Part shown: positions 31,768 to 40,183 of the stretch, one piece after another
How positions within the stretch are numbered: the stretch's first letter is position 1
Layout of the letters: every line of letters starts with the position of its first letter
From: Euzebya rosea
GTDB lineage: Bacteria; Actinomycetota; Nitriliruptoria; Euzebyales; Euzebyaceae
Direction: 5' to 3'
Length of the DNA: 64,000 nucleotides
Assembly (NCBI RefSeq): GCF_003073135.1
Contig: NZ_PGDQ01000009.1
Coordinates: forward strand, 62,001 to 126,000
Notes under the pieces: generated by a model
Told to the model about the DNA's origin: nothing
Seen by the model: the letters and a program-made list of their open reading frames with translations, nothing else
The model's database searches: none
Program-made: the position numbers and the translations under genes

Positions 31768-33798
31768 GTGGCGTCGACCCACGAGGGCGGACCGGTGGTG
31801 CCCGGACCGCCCGATGCGACTGACCCGACACCGCCGCCGGTCCCGCCACCATCCCCGACGGCAGGCGCCCTGCAGGTCTACGACCGGCATGCCGACCGGC
31901 TGTACGACTTCGTGGTGGCCGTCACCCGGGACCCCGGTGCGGCCGCCGAGCTGGTCCGCGACGTCGTCGTCGCCGCCCGTGCGCCCGGGCATCCGTCGGA
32001 CCCGCAGGAGCTGCGGATGTGGCTGTACGCCACGATCCGCGGCGAGGCCTTCGACTGGTTGGCGGCACGCGGCCGGCTGAGCCCGGAGGACCGCGTCGTC
32101 GAGCTGCCGCACATCCGCGAGGACCACACGACCGGCGACCTGGGCGCCGTGGTGTGGGAGGCGCTCGCGGCCTGCAGCGAGCGGGACCAGGCGCTCATGA
32201 CCCTCCACCTCCGCCACGGCCTGACCGGCGCCGACCTGGCCGGCGCGATGGGGTTGTCGGAAGCGGCGTCGGACCGGCTGCTCGACCGGGCGCTGGAACG
32301 CGCACACGAGGAGGTGGGCGCGCTGCTCTCCCTGCTCGGCGTGGGCCCCTCGTGGCCCGGGCTCGCGCAGCTCCAGGAGGAATGGGACGGCACCTACTCG
32401 CCGTGGGTGCGCCGCATCGTGACCGCGCAGCAGCACGCGCAGGCCAGCGCCGGTGCCGTCCCGATGCCGCCCGGGGCCCCCGACCCGCTGCAGCTGCTGC
32501 AGGCCGTGCCGTTGGTTCCCGCCCCGCCACAGCTGCGCGACGCCGTCCGGACGCGCCTCGAGGCGGTCGACGCCCTCGCGATGCCCGCCCCCGTGGCCGA
32601 TCCCGACGACCTGGACGACACCATCCCGCCCGAGGCGGCGATCCCGCTGGTCACGCGCGACGACGATCCCACCATTCCCCCGGAGCGGGCGATCGCCTGG
32701 ACGTCACCGGACGACGACGCCACGATCCCACCCGAACACGCCATCCCCCTGCCCCCGGCCCCCGCCCCGGTCGGTGAGGCGACCGGCCGGGCCACCGATC
32801 ACCGCGGGCCCGTCCCGATCGCGCCAGCAGCGGATGTCGCCACCCCCGTGGGCGACACGCGGCCGCACCGCCGGGTGCCGTTGGTCCTGAGCGTCGCGCT
32901 CGGCGCGGCCATCGCCCTCGTCGTGGCCGGCATCCTGGCCCGCGCCCTGTTCGGGGACGAGGTCGACGAACCCGTCGCCCTGACCACCGAGTCGGTGCCC
33001 GCGCTGCCCGACCGGTCCAACCCGCCGGCGATCGCCTCCGCCGGCTCGGCGCGGACGCCGACCCCCTCGATCACCGACGGGACGTCGGGTGCCGTCGCTG
33101 CGGCGTCCGACGGGGTGCCGACCGTGCCGGAGGCGGCTGACGCCGAACCCTCCGCGGACACCACCGTCGCCGCCGACCGTGGCGAGCTGCTGGTCCCGGC
33201 AGACCCCGTCGTCGTCTCCGAGGGCGGGGGCACCGCCCAGCTCGGCAACGGCGGTGCCGCACCGCTGGAGTGGCAGCTGACCAGCCGGCCGGAGTGGGCC
33301 GAGGTCGTGCCCGATCGCGGCACCATCGGACCCGGCTCGACGGTGCAGGTCGTCGTCACCAGGGTCGCGGACATGCCCGAGGGCGACCACGAGGGTGTCC
33401 TTCGCATCGAGACGGCGGTGGGCACCGTCCGCGAGGTCAGCCTCACCACGGCCGTGGACCGGCCACCGGAGCTGCAGGAGGTCCAGTTCGGCACCCGGCT
33501 GCTGATCCAGCAGGGCTGCGGGCTGGACTCCTCCGAGGTCGCGGTGACCGTACGGGACGAGTCGGGCATCGACCGGGTCGTGCTGACCGTCGACGGCCCG
33601 GGCGCAGGCCGGCAGTCCCAGGTCGAGCTGCGGCCCGACCCCACCAGTCCCGGGCAGTTCGTGGGTGTCGTCGGCCCCTTCGACACCCCCGGGACCGCCG
33701 CCGTGACCGTGACCGCGGCGGACACGCGCGGCAACGAAGCGATGGCCGACGGCGGCATGCTGACCGTCGCTCCGTGTCCCGGCGGGTCCGCGCCGTAG
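31768..33798 (+). CDS. ECF sigma-like / transmembrane / BACON-domain fusion protein
   Basis: 676 residues in one chain. Residues about 35-110 resemble sigma region 2 (LQVYDRHADRLYDFVVAVTR, MWLYATIRGEAFDWL) and about 125-185 region 4 (CSERDQALMTLHLRHGLTGADLAGAMGL). A long Pro-rich cytoplasmic linker includes a unit TIPPEXAI repeated three times near 288, 306 and 323. One membrane helix lies near 370-395 (LSVALGAAIALVVAGILARALF). The outer part has a Pro/Thr/Ser linker, a BACON-like domain (GNGGAAPLEWQLTSRPEW, about 491) and an Ig-like C-terminal domain. The sigma, anchor and sensor roles normally split over two proteins are joined here. GTG start; no good ribosome-binding site, so coupling to nfeD is likely. 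Confidence 0.8.
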   Translation: MASTHEGGPVVPGPPDATDPTPPPVPPPSPTAGALQVYDRHADRLYDFVVAVTRDPGAAAELVRDVVVAARAPGHPSDPQELRMWLYATIRGEAFDWLAARGRLSPEDRVVELPHIREDHTTGDLGAVVWEALAACSERDQALMTLHLRHGLTGADLAGAMGLSEAASDRLLDRALERAHEEVGALLSLLGVGPSWPGLAQLQEEWDGTYSPWVRRIVTAQQHAQASAGAVPMPPGAPDPLQLLQAVPLVPAPPQLRDAVRTRLEAVDALAMPAPVADPDDLDDTIPPEAAIPLVTRDDDPTIPPERAIAWTSPDDDATIPPEHAIPLPPAPAPVGEATGRATDHRGPVPIAPAADVATPVGDTRPHRRVPLVLSVALGAAIALVVAGILARALFGDEVDEPVALTTESVPALPDRSNPPAIASAGSARTPTPSITDGTSGAVAAASDGVPTVPEAADAEPSADTTVAADRGELLVPADPVVVSEGGGTAQLGNGGAAPLEWQLTSRPEWAEVVPDRGTIGPGSTVQVVVTRVADMPEGDHEGVLRIETAVGTVREVSLTTAVDRPPELQEVQFGTRLLIQQGCGLDSSEVAVTVRDESGIDRVVLTVDGPGAGRQSQVELRPDPTSPGQFVGVVGPFDTPGTAAVTVTAADTRGNEAMADGGMLTVAPCPGGSAP

Positions 33799-34021
33799 GC
33801 GGATCACCCGCGAGTCGCCGTGGGCGCCGACGGTCGGTCGTGAGCAGGCTGCACAGCGTGAGCTACGACTGCGGAGAGGGATGGGCCGGTCACTTCGGGT
33901 CATTCGGAGCTAGTCACTCGTGATAGGTCGAGATTGGGCCTTCCGCTGTGCGGCCAGCGCGCATAGGCTCCCGACACTGTCCAGTTGACCAACCACCCGC
34001 TACAGCATGGAGTCCGCCCAC

Positions 34022-34309
34022 ATGGCCACCCTGCCGTTGCTGACTTCGGCCCCCAGCACCTCGTGGCAAGCCCACGGACTGTGCCGCAGTGTCGACGCCG
34101 GTGTTTTCTTCCCCCCAGCCCAGTTCGAGCACAAGCCAGAACGCGAGGCCCGCGAGAAGCGCGCCAAGGCGATCTGCAACGAGTGCCCCGTCCGTGGGGA
34201 GTGCCTGGAGTGGGCGCTGTCCACGAAGGAACCGCACGGGGTCTGGGGTGGGTACGCCGAGGGCGAGCGCAAGCAGATCCTCCAGGGCAAGGTCAAGATC
34301 AGCGCCTGA
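34022..34309 (+). CDS. WhiB family iron-sulfur regulator, probably WhiB4-like
   Basis: 95 residues. Four cluster ligands in the WhiB order, Cys21, Cys52, Cys55 and Cys61 (HGLC; ICNECPVRGEC), then GVWGG and a basic tail (GERKQILQGK). WhiB proteins bind a 4Fe-4S cluster sensitive to O2 or NO and work with the housekeeping sigma factor. Neighbouring PonA2-like, ArsA-like, DUF4177 and RidA genes match the mycobacterial whiB4 locus. ATG 34022 is preferred for its GGAG at 9-nt spacing; ATG 34007 would add five residues. The 200 bp upstream hold no gene. Confidence 0.92.
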   Translation: MATLPLLTSAPSTSWQAHGLCRSVDAGVFFPPAQFEHKPEREAREKRAKAICNECPVRGECLEWALSTKEPHGVWGGYAEGERKQILQGKVKISA

Positions 34310-34314
34310 TCGGG

Positions 34315-34344
34315 TTGGGCAGCGGGCCGCCCGGCAGGTAGCGT
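34315..34344 (+). promoter_or_regulatory. Promoter before the DUF4177 gene, leaderless spacing
   Basis: TTGGGC (34315-34320) and TAGCGT (34339-34344), 18 bp apart. The ATG starts 8 nt after the -10 box and no Shine-Dalgarno sequence is present. Confidence 0.4.
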
Positions 34345-34351
34345 GCGCGCC

Positions 34352-34507
34352 ATGACGAAGTGGGAGTATTTCACCGCACCCCTCCTGGACCACGCGTTGC
34401 AGGAGATCCTGAACAACTTCGGCGACGAGGGCTGGGAGCTCGTGACCGTCGTGGCGTTCAGCCCGCAGCAGCAGGTCGCGTACTTCAAGCGACCGAAGGC
34501 GGACTGA
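34352..34507 (+). CDS. DUF4177-like small protein
   Basis: 51 residues: starts MTKWEYFTAPLLDH, contains FGDEGWELVTVV and ends with QQVAYFKRPKAD. The KWEY...GDEGWELV pattern is that of DUF4177 proteins, small alpha/beta proteins of unknown role. The counterpart in mycobacteria (Rv3678A) also lies next to the RidA gene. Its stop is 3 nt from the GTG of the RidA gene, so translation is probably coupled. Confidence 0.8.
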   Translation: MTKWEYFTAPLLDHALQEILNNFGDEGWELVTVVAFSPQQQVAYFKRPKAD

Positions 34508-34510
34508 CCG

Positions 34511-34978
34511 GTGGGCGCGGTCGACGACCGCCTGGCGGCTGCCGGGATCGAGCTGCCCGAGGCGCCACCTCCCGCCGCGGCCTACGTGCCGTGGACGCGG
34601 ACCGGCAACCTCGTGTTCACCGCTGGCCAGATCCCGGTGAAGGACGGCAGCCCCGTCAGCACCGGCAAGGTCGGTGCCGAGGTCTCGCTCGAGGAGGGGC
34701 AGGCGGCCGCTCGCCAGTGCGCGATCAACGTCCTGGCCCAGCTGAGGGCCGCGGCCGACGGCGACCTGGACCGGATCCAGCGGATCGTCAAGATCACCGT
34801 CTTCGTGGCCAGCGCGCCCGACTTCGCCCAGCAGCACCTGGTCGCCAACGGCGCCTCCGAGCTGCTCGGCGACATCCTCGGCGACGAGGTCGGCCGGCAC
34901 GCCCGGTCGGCGGTGGGCACGGCGGTGCTGCCACTGGACGTCCCGGTGGAGGTTGAGGCGATAGCCGAACTCAGCTGA
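34511..34978 (+). CDS. RidA family protein (Rid/YjgF/UK114)
   Basis: 155 residues with the Rid fold: VPWTRTGNLVFTAGQIPVKDG, then HARSAVGTAVLPLDVPVEVEAIAEL, in which the Arg of ARSAVG aligns with the residue that binds the imine or carboxylate. RidA proteins hydrolyse reactive enamines and imines made by PLP enzymes; more distant Rid members do other jobs. The last codons (EAIAELS and the stop) lie inside the first unit of a 26-bp tandem repeat, so the C-terminus is fixed by the repeat. Confidence 0.9.
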   Translation: MGAVDDRLAAAGIELPEAPPPAAAYVPWTRTGNLVFTAGQIPVKDGSPVSTGKVGAEVSLEEGQAAARQCAINVLAQLRAAADGDLDRIQRIVKITVFVASAPDFAQQHLVANGASELLGDILGDEVGRHARSAVGTAVLPLDVPVEVEAIAELS

Positions 34979-35078
34979 AACGGGCGATCGCCGAACTCAG
35001 CTGAAACGGGCGATAGCCGAACTCAGCTGAAACGGGCGATAGCCGAACTCAGCTGAAACGGGCGATAGCCGAACTCAG
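34958..35078. repeat. 26-bp tandem repeat array spanning the ridA and selB 3' ends
   Basis: Four full units (34958-34983, 34984-35009, 35010-35035, 35036-35061) and a partial fifth (to 35078). Units are identical apart from one A-to-C change in unit 2. Each holds GCCGAACTCAGCTGAAACGG, whose TCAGCTGA core is a palindrome giving TGA on both strands. Unit 1 supplies the TGA of the RidA gene (34976-34978) and the fifth supplies the TGA of selB on the minus strand (35075-35077). Confidence 0.9.
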
Positions 35079-36925
35079 GCGATCTGCCGCAGGTCGCCGT
35101 CGCGGGTCGTGACCCCGGTGGTGTCCAGCAGCTCAAGCAGCGGCAGGGCGAACCGACGGGTGGTCCCGAGGGCCTCCCGTGCCTGCGACGCAGTGAACGG
35201 TCCGTGGTCGCCCTGAAGGGTCGACAGGGTCGCGATCGCCCGCTCCAGTGCCCCGGCCGTCACCGCGGCGTCGAGCCCCGGCAGGTCCACGAGCTGACCA
35301 GTCGACCGCAGGACCGTCAGCAGGTCGTCGTCGGCCCCCACGTCCTCGGCGACCTCGGCAAGCGGAGCGGGGCTGACCCCCTCGGCGTCCAGCCGCTCCA
35401 GCAGCGCCACCCGAGCGGCCTGCTGGGCCACCGTCAGCCGGGGTTCGTGCCCGGGTGCGGCCACCCCGCCGGGCACGCTGACCAGCCGGTCCCGCTCGAC
35501 CAGAAGGGCGACGAGCGGTCGGATGACCTCGGCCGGGCATCCGGCCTCGCGCAGGCGTCGGCGAGGGATCTCCGGGTCGACCGCGGGCAGGGCCGGCCGT
35601 CGCTGGTGGAACGACACCACGGCGCTGACCGCCAGGCCGCCCCACAGGGCGAACTCCTCCTCGTGCACCAGGTGGTCACCGACCACGACCGCGTCGCTGT
35701 CGGCGATGGCGCCCGGCCCGGCGTTGGCGTCGGCGAGGACCGCTGCGGTCGGCGCGGCCCGACGGGCCTCGACCAGCAGGCGAACCCGCTCCGCAGGGGC
35801 GGCCACCGACCCTGCACCCACCAGCCGCTCGGCACGGGAGCGACGGGTCGTCGCCCCCCTGACCCGCGGGCCGGGTGCGGGATCGAGGATCGTCCCGCCG
35901 CCGGCGGTCACCCCCCGGCCCGACTCACGCAGGACCACCCGGTCGCCCACGGCGAGCGGCAGCGCCCGGTCCATCTCCAGCCGGACCGCCCCGACGTCCA
36001 CGAGGTCCTGACCGGCAACCGGGTGCACGTGCACGCCCACCGCCGCCGTGCCGACGTGGGCCGTCCATGCGCCCCGTCGCCCGACGACCTGCCCCTCGAC
36101 CGGGGTCAGCACGGCCTCGACCACCTCGGTGGTTCGCCAGCCACCGCCCACCACGGCGTCGCCGCGACCCACCTCGTCGGCGTCGACGCCGGAGAGGTTC
36201 ATCGCCACCCGCCAGCCGGGCCGGACCTCCTCGACGTCCTGCTCCAGCGCCTGCAGCCCCCGCACCCGTACCTCGCGGTCCAGGGGCAGCACCTGCAGCC
36301 GGTCGCCGACCGCGACGCTGCCGCCCTGGAGGGTGCCGGTGACCACGGTGCCGGCGCCGCGAATGCTGAACGCCCGGTCGAGCCACATGCGCGGCCGCCC
36401 GTCGTCGGGTACGGCGGGGGCGCCCTCGAGCATGGCGGCCAGGGCAGCGCGGAGCTCGTCCAGGCCGAGACCGGTCGTGCTGGACACGGGCACGATCGGG
36501 GCGGCCGCCAGCGCGGTCCTCCGGAGCTGGTCGGCCAGCAGCTCGGCGGCGATCCAGGCCGTCTCCTCGTCGACCAGGTCGACGCGGGTGAGCGCGACCA
36601 CCGCGTCGGTGGTCCCGAGCAGCTCGAGGATGGCCAGGTGCTCCGCGGACTGCGGCATCCAGCCCTCGTCGGCGGCCACGACGAACAGCGCGGTGCGGAC
36701 CGGGCCGGCGCCCGCCAGCATCGTGGGCACGAACCGCTCGTGGCCGGGCAGGTCGACGAAGGCGACCTCGCCGACGTCCGGCAGCGTCGTCCAGGCGAAC
36801 CCCAGGTCGATGGTCAGCCCGCGGCGCTTCTCCTCCGCCAGCCGGTCGGGATCGCGGCCGGTCAGGGCGGTCACGAGCGTCGACTTGCCGTGGTCGACGT
36901 GCCCGGCGGTGCAGACGACCCTCAC
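35075..36925 (-). CDS. selB: Selenocysteine-specific elongation factor SelB
   Basis: 616 residues. EF-Tu-like GTPase: G1 GHVDHGKST (8-16), G3 DLPGHERFV, G4 in the variant form TRVD (common in this family), followed by two beta-barrel domains (MWLDRAFSIRGAGTVVTGTLQ) and C-terminal winged helices that read the SECIS hairpin (FALPLLELLDTTGVTTRDGD). It brings Sec-tRNA to UGA codons. The GTG start overlaps the stop of the ClC gene; the stop codon lies in the tandem repeat array. selA lies about 3 kb away; tRNA-Sec and selD were not found in the window. Confidence 0.94.
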   Translation of the reverse strand: MRVVCTAGHVDHGKSTLVTALTGRDPDRLAEEKRRGLTIDLGFAWTTLPDVGEVAFVDLPGHERFVPTMLAGAGPVRTALFVVAADEGWMPQSAEHLAILELLGTTDAVVALTRVDLVDEETAWIAAELLADQLRRTALAAAPIVPVSSTTGLGLDELRAALAAMLEGAPAVPDDGRPRMWLDRAFSIRGAGTVVTGTLQGGSVAVGDRLQVLPLDREVRVRGLQALEQDVEEVRPGWRVAMNLSGVDADEVGRGDAVVGGGWRTTEVVEAVLTPVEGQVVGRRGAWTAHVGTAAVGVHVHPVAGQDLVDVGAVRLEMDRALPLAVGDRVVLRESGRGVTAGGGTILDPAPGPRVRGATTRRSRAERLVGAGSVAAPAERVRLLVEARRAAPTAAVLADANAGPGAIADSDAVVVGDHLVHEEEFALWGGLAVSAVVSFHQRRPALPAVDPEIPRRRLREAGCPAEVIRPLVALLVERDRLVSVPGGVAAPGHEPRLTVAQQAARVALLERLDAEGVSPAPLAEVAEDVGADDDLLTVLRSTGQLVDLPGLDAAVTAGALERAIATLSTLQGDHGPFTASQAREALGTTRRFALPLLELLDTTGVTTRDGDLRQIA

Positions 36926-39024
36926 GCGCTGTCCTCGGGCACCGTCGCGGGGTCGGCGAGGATGGCCCGGACGTCCTCGATGGACTCCGACGCCGTGAGG
37001 AATACCACCTCGTCGCCGGCGTGCAGGCGGGTCGTGCCCGACGGGGTCAGCGCCTCGCCGCCCCGCCGGATCCCGGTGACCAGGGTGCGCTCGGGCCACT
37101 CGATGTGCTGGATCTGGCGACCGTCGGCCAGCGAGGCCGGGGCGACCACGACCTCGGCGAACCGCGTGTCGGCGAGCTCGCGCAGCCGCGAGCGGTCCTT
37201 GCGCTGCTGCACGCCCATGCTGCGGGTGATCGCCCGTTGGTAGGCCTGCACGAGGTCGCTGCGGCGAATGAGGCCGACGAGCTTGCCCCTGTCGTCGGCG
37301 GCGACCACGGGAACGCGGCCGACGTTGAGCGCGGCCATGCGTCGCACGGCGCGGAAGACCGGGTCGTCGGGGGTCACGGTGGACACCGTCGTGGTGGCGA
37401 TGTCGCCGACGGTCAGGTTCCCCGGATCGGCGTCGCCAAGCCGGGCATCGACGTCGGCGCGGGTCACGATCCCCGCCAGCCGCCCCTCGGCATCCACGAC
37501 CGGGTAGCCGTGGTGGCCGGTGGCGACGAAGCGTTCGGCCAGGTCCACCACCGACAGGTCGGCGGTCACCGTCTCGGGATCAACGGTCATGACCTCGCCC
37601 ACCGAGACGGTCTGCATGACGTCGATGTCGTCGGGTTCGGCGTAGACCACACCGTCGCGGCGCAGCTGCCGGGTGTAGACCGACCCCTCCCACAGGCGAT
37701 CGGCGAGGAAGGTCGACAGGCCCGTGGCCAGCATCAGGGGCAGGACGAGCCCGTAGTCGCTGGTCAGCTCGAACACGATGAGGATCCCCGTCAACGGGGC
37801 CTTGCCCGAGGCACCGAACGCCGCAGCCATGCCGACCAGCGCGTAGGCGCCCGGCTCGATGCCGGTGCCGGGAAGCACGACGGTGGCGACGTGTCCGAGC
37901 GCCCCGCCCAGGCTGGCGCCGATGAACAGCGTGGGTGCGAGCTCCCCGACGGGATGGCCGCTGGCGATGGAGCTGTTGGCGGCGAGGATCTTGCCGACCA
38001 TCAGCACGAGCAGGAACCCGGCGGCCGCGAGTCCCGTCCCCGGCCCGCCCTCGATGAAGGAGCGGACGGGGTCGGTCCCCACCGCGGGTGACAGCAGCGG
38101 CAACGGGGGGTTGTCGTGGCCGGTCCCCAGCACCTCGGGCAGGCCCAGTGCAAGGACGCCGACCATCAGCCCGCCGATGGCCGGCTGGGTCCAGTCGGGC
38201 AGCGGGCTGCTCGTGAACCGGCGCTTCATCGCCTCCTCGGTCGCCATCGAGGTCCGGGCAACCAGGACGGCGAGGACACCGAGCGCGGCGTAGAGCATCA
38301 GCTCGCGTGGGTCCTCCAGGACGTAGTCGCGTTCGACGGCGTAGATCAGCTCGCCGCCGAGCAGCTGCCGGCTGATGACGGAGGACAGGACGGCGGCGAT
38401 GACCACGACCTGCAACGAGCGGACCTTGAACCCGCCGATGATCACCTCCATCGCGAAGAGCATCCCGCCGATCGGCGCGTTGAAGGATGCAGCGATGCCG
38501 CTGGCGGCGCCGGCGGCGATCAGCGACCGGCTGCGTTCCTCGTCCAGCGCCAGCCACCGACCGCAGGCCGATCCGACCATCGAGCCGAGCAGCACCATGG
38601 GGCCCTCGCGCCCACCAGCCGCACCGGTTCCGATCGACACCACGGTGCCGACCCCCTTGACCAGCGTGCGCAGCACCGGGATGTGGCCGGCGTGGATCGC
38701 GATGGCTCGCATGGTCGCGGTGACCCCGGAGTCGTGGCTCTGGGACCCGCTGAGGACACGCAGTCCGCCGACGACGAATCCGCCCAGCACCGGCACGGCG
38801 ATGACCTGCCAGCGGACGGGGCTGGGGCCCCAGACGAAGCCCTTGACCAGGACGATCAGGGTGACCAGCAGGACGGCCAGCAGGCCGGTACCGATGCCGA
38901 CGGCCGCCGCGATCGCGAGCATGGCCCCGTCGTTGCGGCTGCGGTCGAGCACCGACGTGCGCAGGGCTGTACGACCCGCCTTGGTCAGCGGGTTCCGTTC
39001 GCGCAGGGTCGTGACCGCACGCAT
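36922..39024 (-). CDS. ClC chloride channel/antiporter with CBS pair and RCK-C domain
   Basis: About 700 residues. ClC core with GAAGGREGPMVLLGS (gating Glu present), SGIAASFNAPIGGMLFAMEV, and a GASGKAPLTGILIVFELT segment; the first selectivity motif is changed to DSGVT instead of GSGIP. After the helices come two CBS domains (about 470-595: VMTVDPETVTADLSVVDLAE, DIATTTVSTVTPDDPVFRAV) and a TrkA-C/RCK-C domain (VTGIRRGGEALTPSG). The nucleotide-binding domains suggest regulated anion transport. ATG 39024 is chosen; the frame could extend to GTG 39090. Confidence 0.9.
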   Translation of the reverse strand: MRAVTTLRERNPLTKAGRTALRTSVLDRSRNDGAMLAIAAAVGIGTGLLAVLLVTLIVLVKGFVWGPSPVRWQVIAVPVLGGFVVGGLRVLSGSQSHDSGVTATMRAIAIHAGHIPVLRTLVKGVGTVVSIGTGAAGGREGPMVLLGSMVGSACGRWLALDEERSRSLIAAGAASGIAASFNAPIGGMLFAMEVIIGGFKVRSLQVVVIAAVLSSVISRQLLGGELIYAVERDYVLEDPRELMLYAALGVLAVLVARTSMATEEAMKRRFTSSPLPDWTQPAIGGLMVGVLALGLPEVLGTGHDNPPLPLLSPAVGTDPVRSFIEGGPGTGLAAAGFLLVLMVGKILAANSSIASGHPVGELAPTLFIGASLGGALGHVATVVLPGTGIEPGAYALVGMAAAFGASGKAPLTGILIVFELTSDYGLVLPLMLATGLSTFLADRLWEGSVYTRQLRRDGVVYAEPDDIDVMQTVSVGEVMTVDPETVTADLSVVDLAERFVATGHHGYPVVDAEGRLAGIVTRADVDARLGDADPGNLTVGDIATTTVSTVTPDDPVFRAVRRMAALNVGRVPVVAADDRGKLVGLIRRSDLVQAYQRAITRSMGVQQRKDRSRLRELADTRFAEVVVAPASLADGRQIQHIEWPERTLVTGIRRGGEALTPSGTTRLHAGDEVVFLTASESIEDVRAILADPATVPEDSA

Positions 39025-39221
39025 CAGGTGGTGTCCAGGGCTGGTCCGGTGGAATGACGGGCTAGTTGCAGAAGGTAGGGCGAATACCACCCGTTGTGGT
39101 CATGTGGTCCGGGTGGTGGACCTGTCAACGTACCCGGTGGAGACCCATGGCCGGGAGCCGCGACCGACGCGGTCCATCGCCCCGAACGGGCACGGTCGAG
39201 CACCCACTGGAGGCGATCGTG

Positions 39222-40160
39222 ATGACGGAGTCCACCGCCCGTCTGCTGCTCGTCGCGGCCGACGCCGAGGCGCAGCGGCGGTTCCACGAGCTCTCCGGGG
39301 ACGCCGGCGGCCCGACGTGGGAGATCGTCGTCGTCGACGACACCGACGTCGCCAGCCGGCGGCTCGACACCGCGTCCTTCGACGCCGTGGTGCTGCCGGC
39401 GGCCATCGCCGACGCGAGGTGCCTGGCCCGGATCCGTCGAGCCGGCAGCGACGCCGCGGTCGTGGTGCTTCGCGAGGACGTCGCCGACGACGTGCCCCTG
39501 GACCCCCAGGACGTCGGCATCCAGAGCACCCTGGACCTGTGGACCCTCGACGCCCGGACCCTGGCGCTCACCGTCCAGCTGGCCATCGAACGCCACCGCC
39601 TGACGCTGGAGCAGGCACGCACACGTCGTCAGGCCGAGCAGCTGGCCGCGGTGGCCTCCTCGCGGGACCCCCTGACGGGCCTTCCGGTGGGTGAACCGCT
39701 GCTGCAGGCTGCCGACAGGGTGCTGGCCGACGCGATCAGGTTCGGTCGGCCGCTGACCGTGGGACTGCTGGAGGTGCACGGCCTGGACGGGGTGCGTGGG
39801 GCCCATGGTGACGGGGTGGGTGACGGCGTGATGATTCACGTGACCGGCCTGCTGGTCGCCTGCCTGCGAACCAGCGACCTGCTGGGGCGGCTCGGGGGAG
39901 ACCAGCTGCTGGTCGCCATGCCCGGCACCGACGCCACGTCGGCCATGCACGCGGCACGACGGATCCAGGACGCCCTGCAGGCCCGACCCTGCACGGTCGG
40001 CGAGGTCGTCCGCTCTCTCGAGGTCACCGTCGGCCTGGCCGCCCTGTCGGGGCTGATGGCCGTCGACGAGCTGGTCTTCCGGGCCGACGCCGCCCTGGCG
40101 ACGGCGCGGACCAAGGGGCCGTCCGGCCTGCACCTGATGCCCGAGCCCGCGGTCCACTGA
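39222..40160 (+). CDS. Receiver-like/GGDEF-domain protein with degenerate active site
   Basis: 312 residues. Residues 7-110 have receiver-like pattern (RLLLVAADAEAQRRFHELSG) but no clear phospho-Asp; a helix and linker (QAEQLAAVASSRDPLTGLPV) lead to a GGDEF domain (about 155-305). The signature is GGDQL (225-229), with Gln for the metal-binding Glu, and the metal-site Asp in the first strand is missing (LLEVHGLDG). It is probably not a diguanylate cyclase; it could bind GTP, c-di-GMP or a partner. ATG 39222 with GGAGG at 9-nt spacing. Divergent from the ClC gene. Confidence 0.78.
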   Translation: MTESTARLLLVAADAEAQRRFHELSGDAGGPTWEIVVVDDTDVASRRLDTASFDAVVLPAAIADARCLARIRRAGSDAAVVVLREDVADDVPLDPQDVGIQSTLDLWTLDARTLALTVQLAIERHRLTLEQARTRRQAEQLAAVASSRDPLTGLPVGEPLLQAADRVLADAIRFGRPLTVGLLEVHGLDGVRGAHGDGVGDGVMIHVTGLLVACLRTSDLLGRLGGDQLLVAMPGTDATSAMHAARRIQDALQARPCTVGEVVRSLEVTVGLAALSGLMAVDELVFRADAALATARTKGPSGLHLMPEPAVH

Positions 40161-40183
40161 CGCGGCCGGGGGGCTGACGCCCC

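Noticed and set aside
33839-33923. 28-codon frame upstream of the WhiB gene
   Set aside because: GTG without a ribosome-binding site; probably part of the promoter region.
34958-35078. CRISPR-like reading of the 26-bp array
   Set aside because: Units are directly adjacent with no unique spacers.
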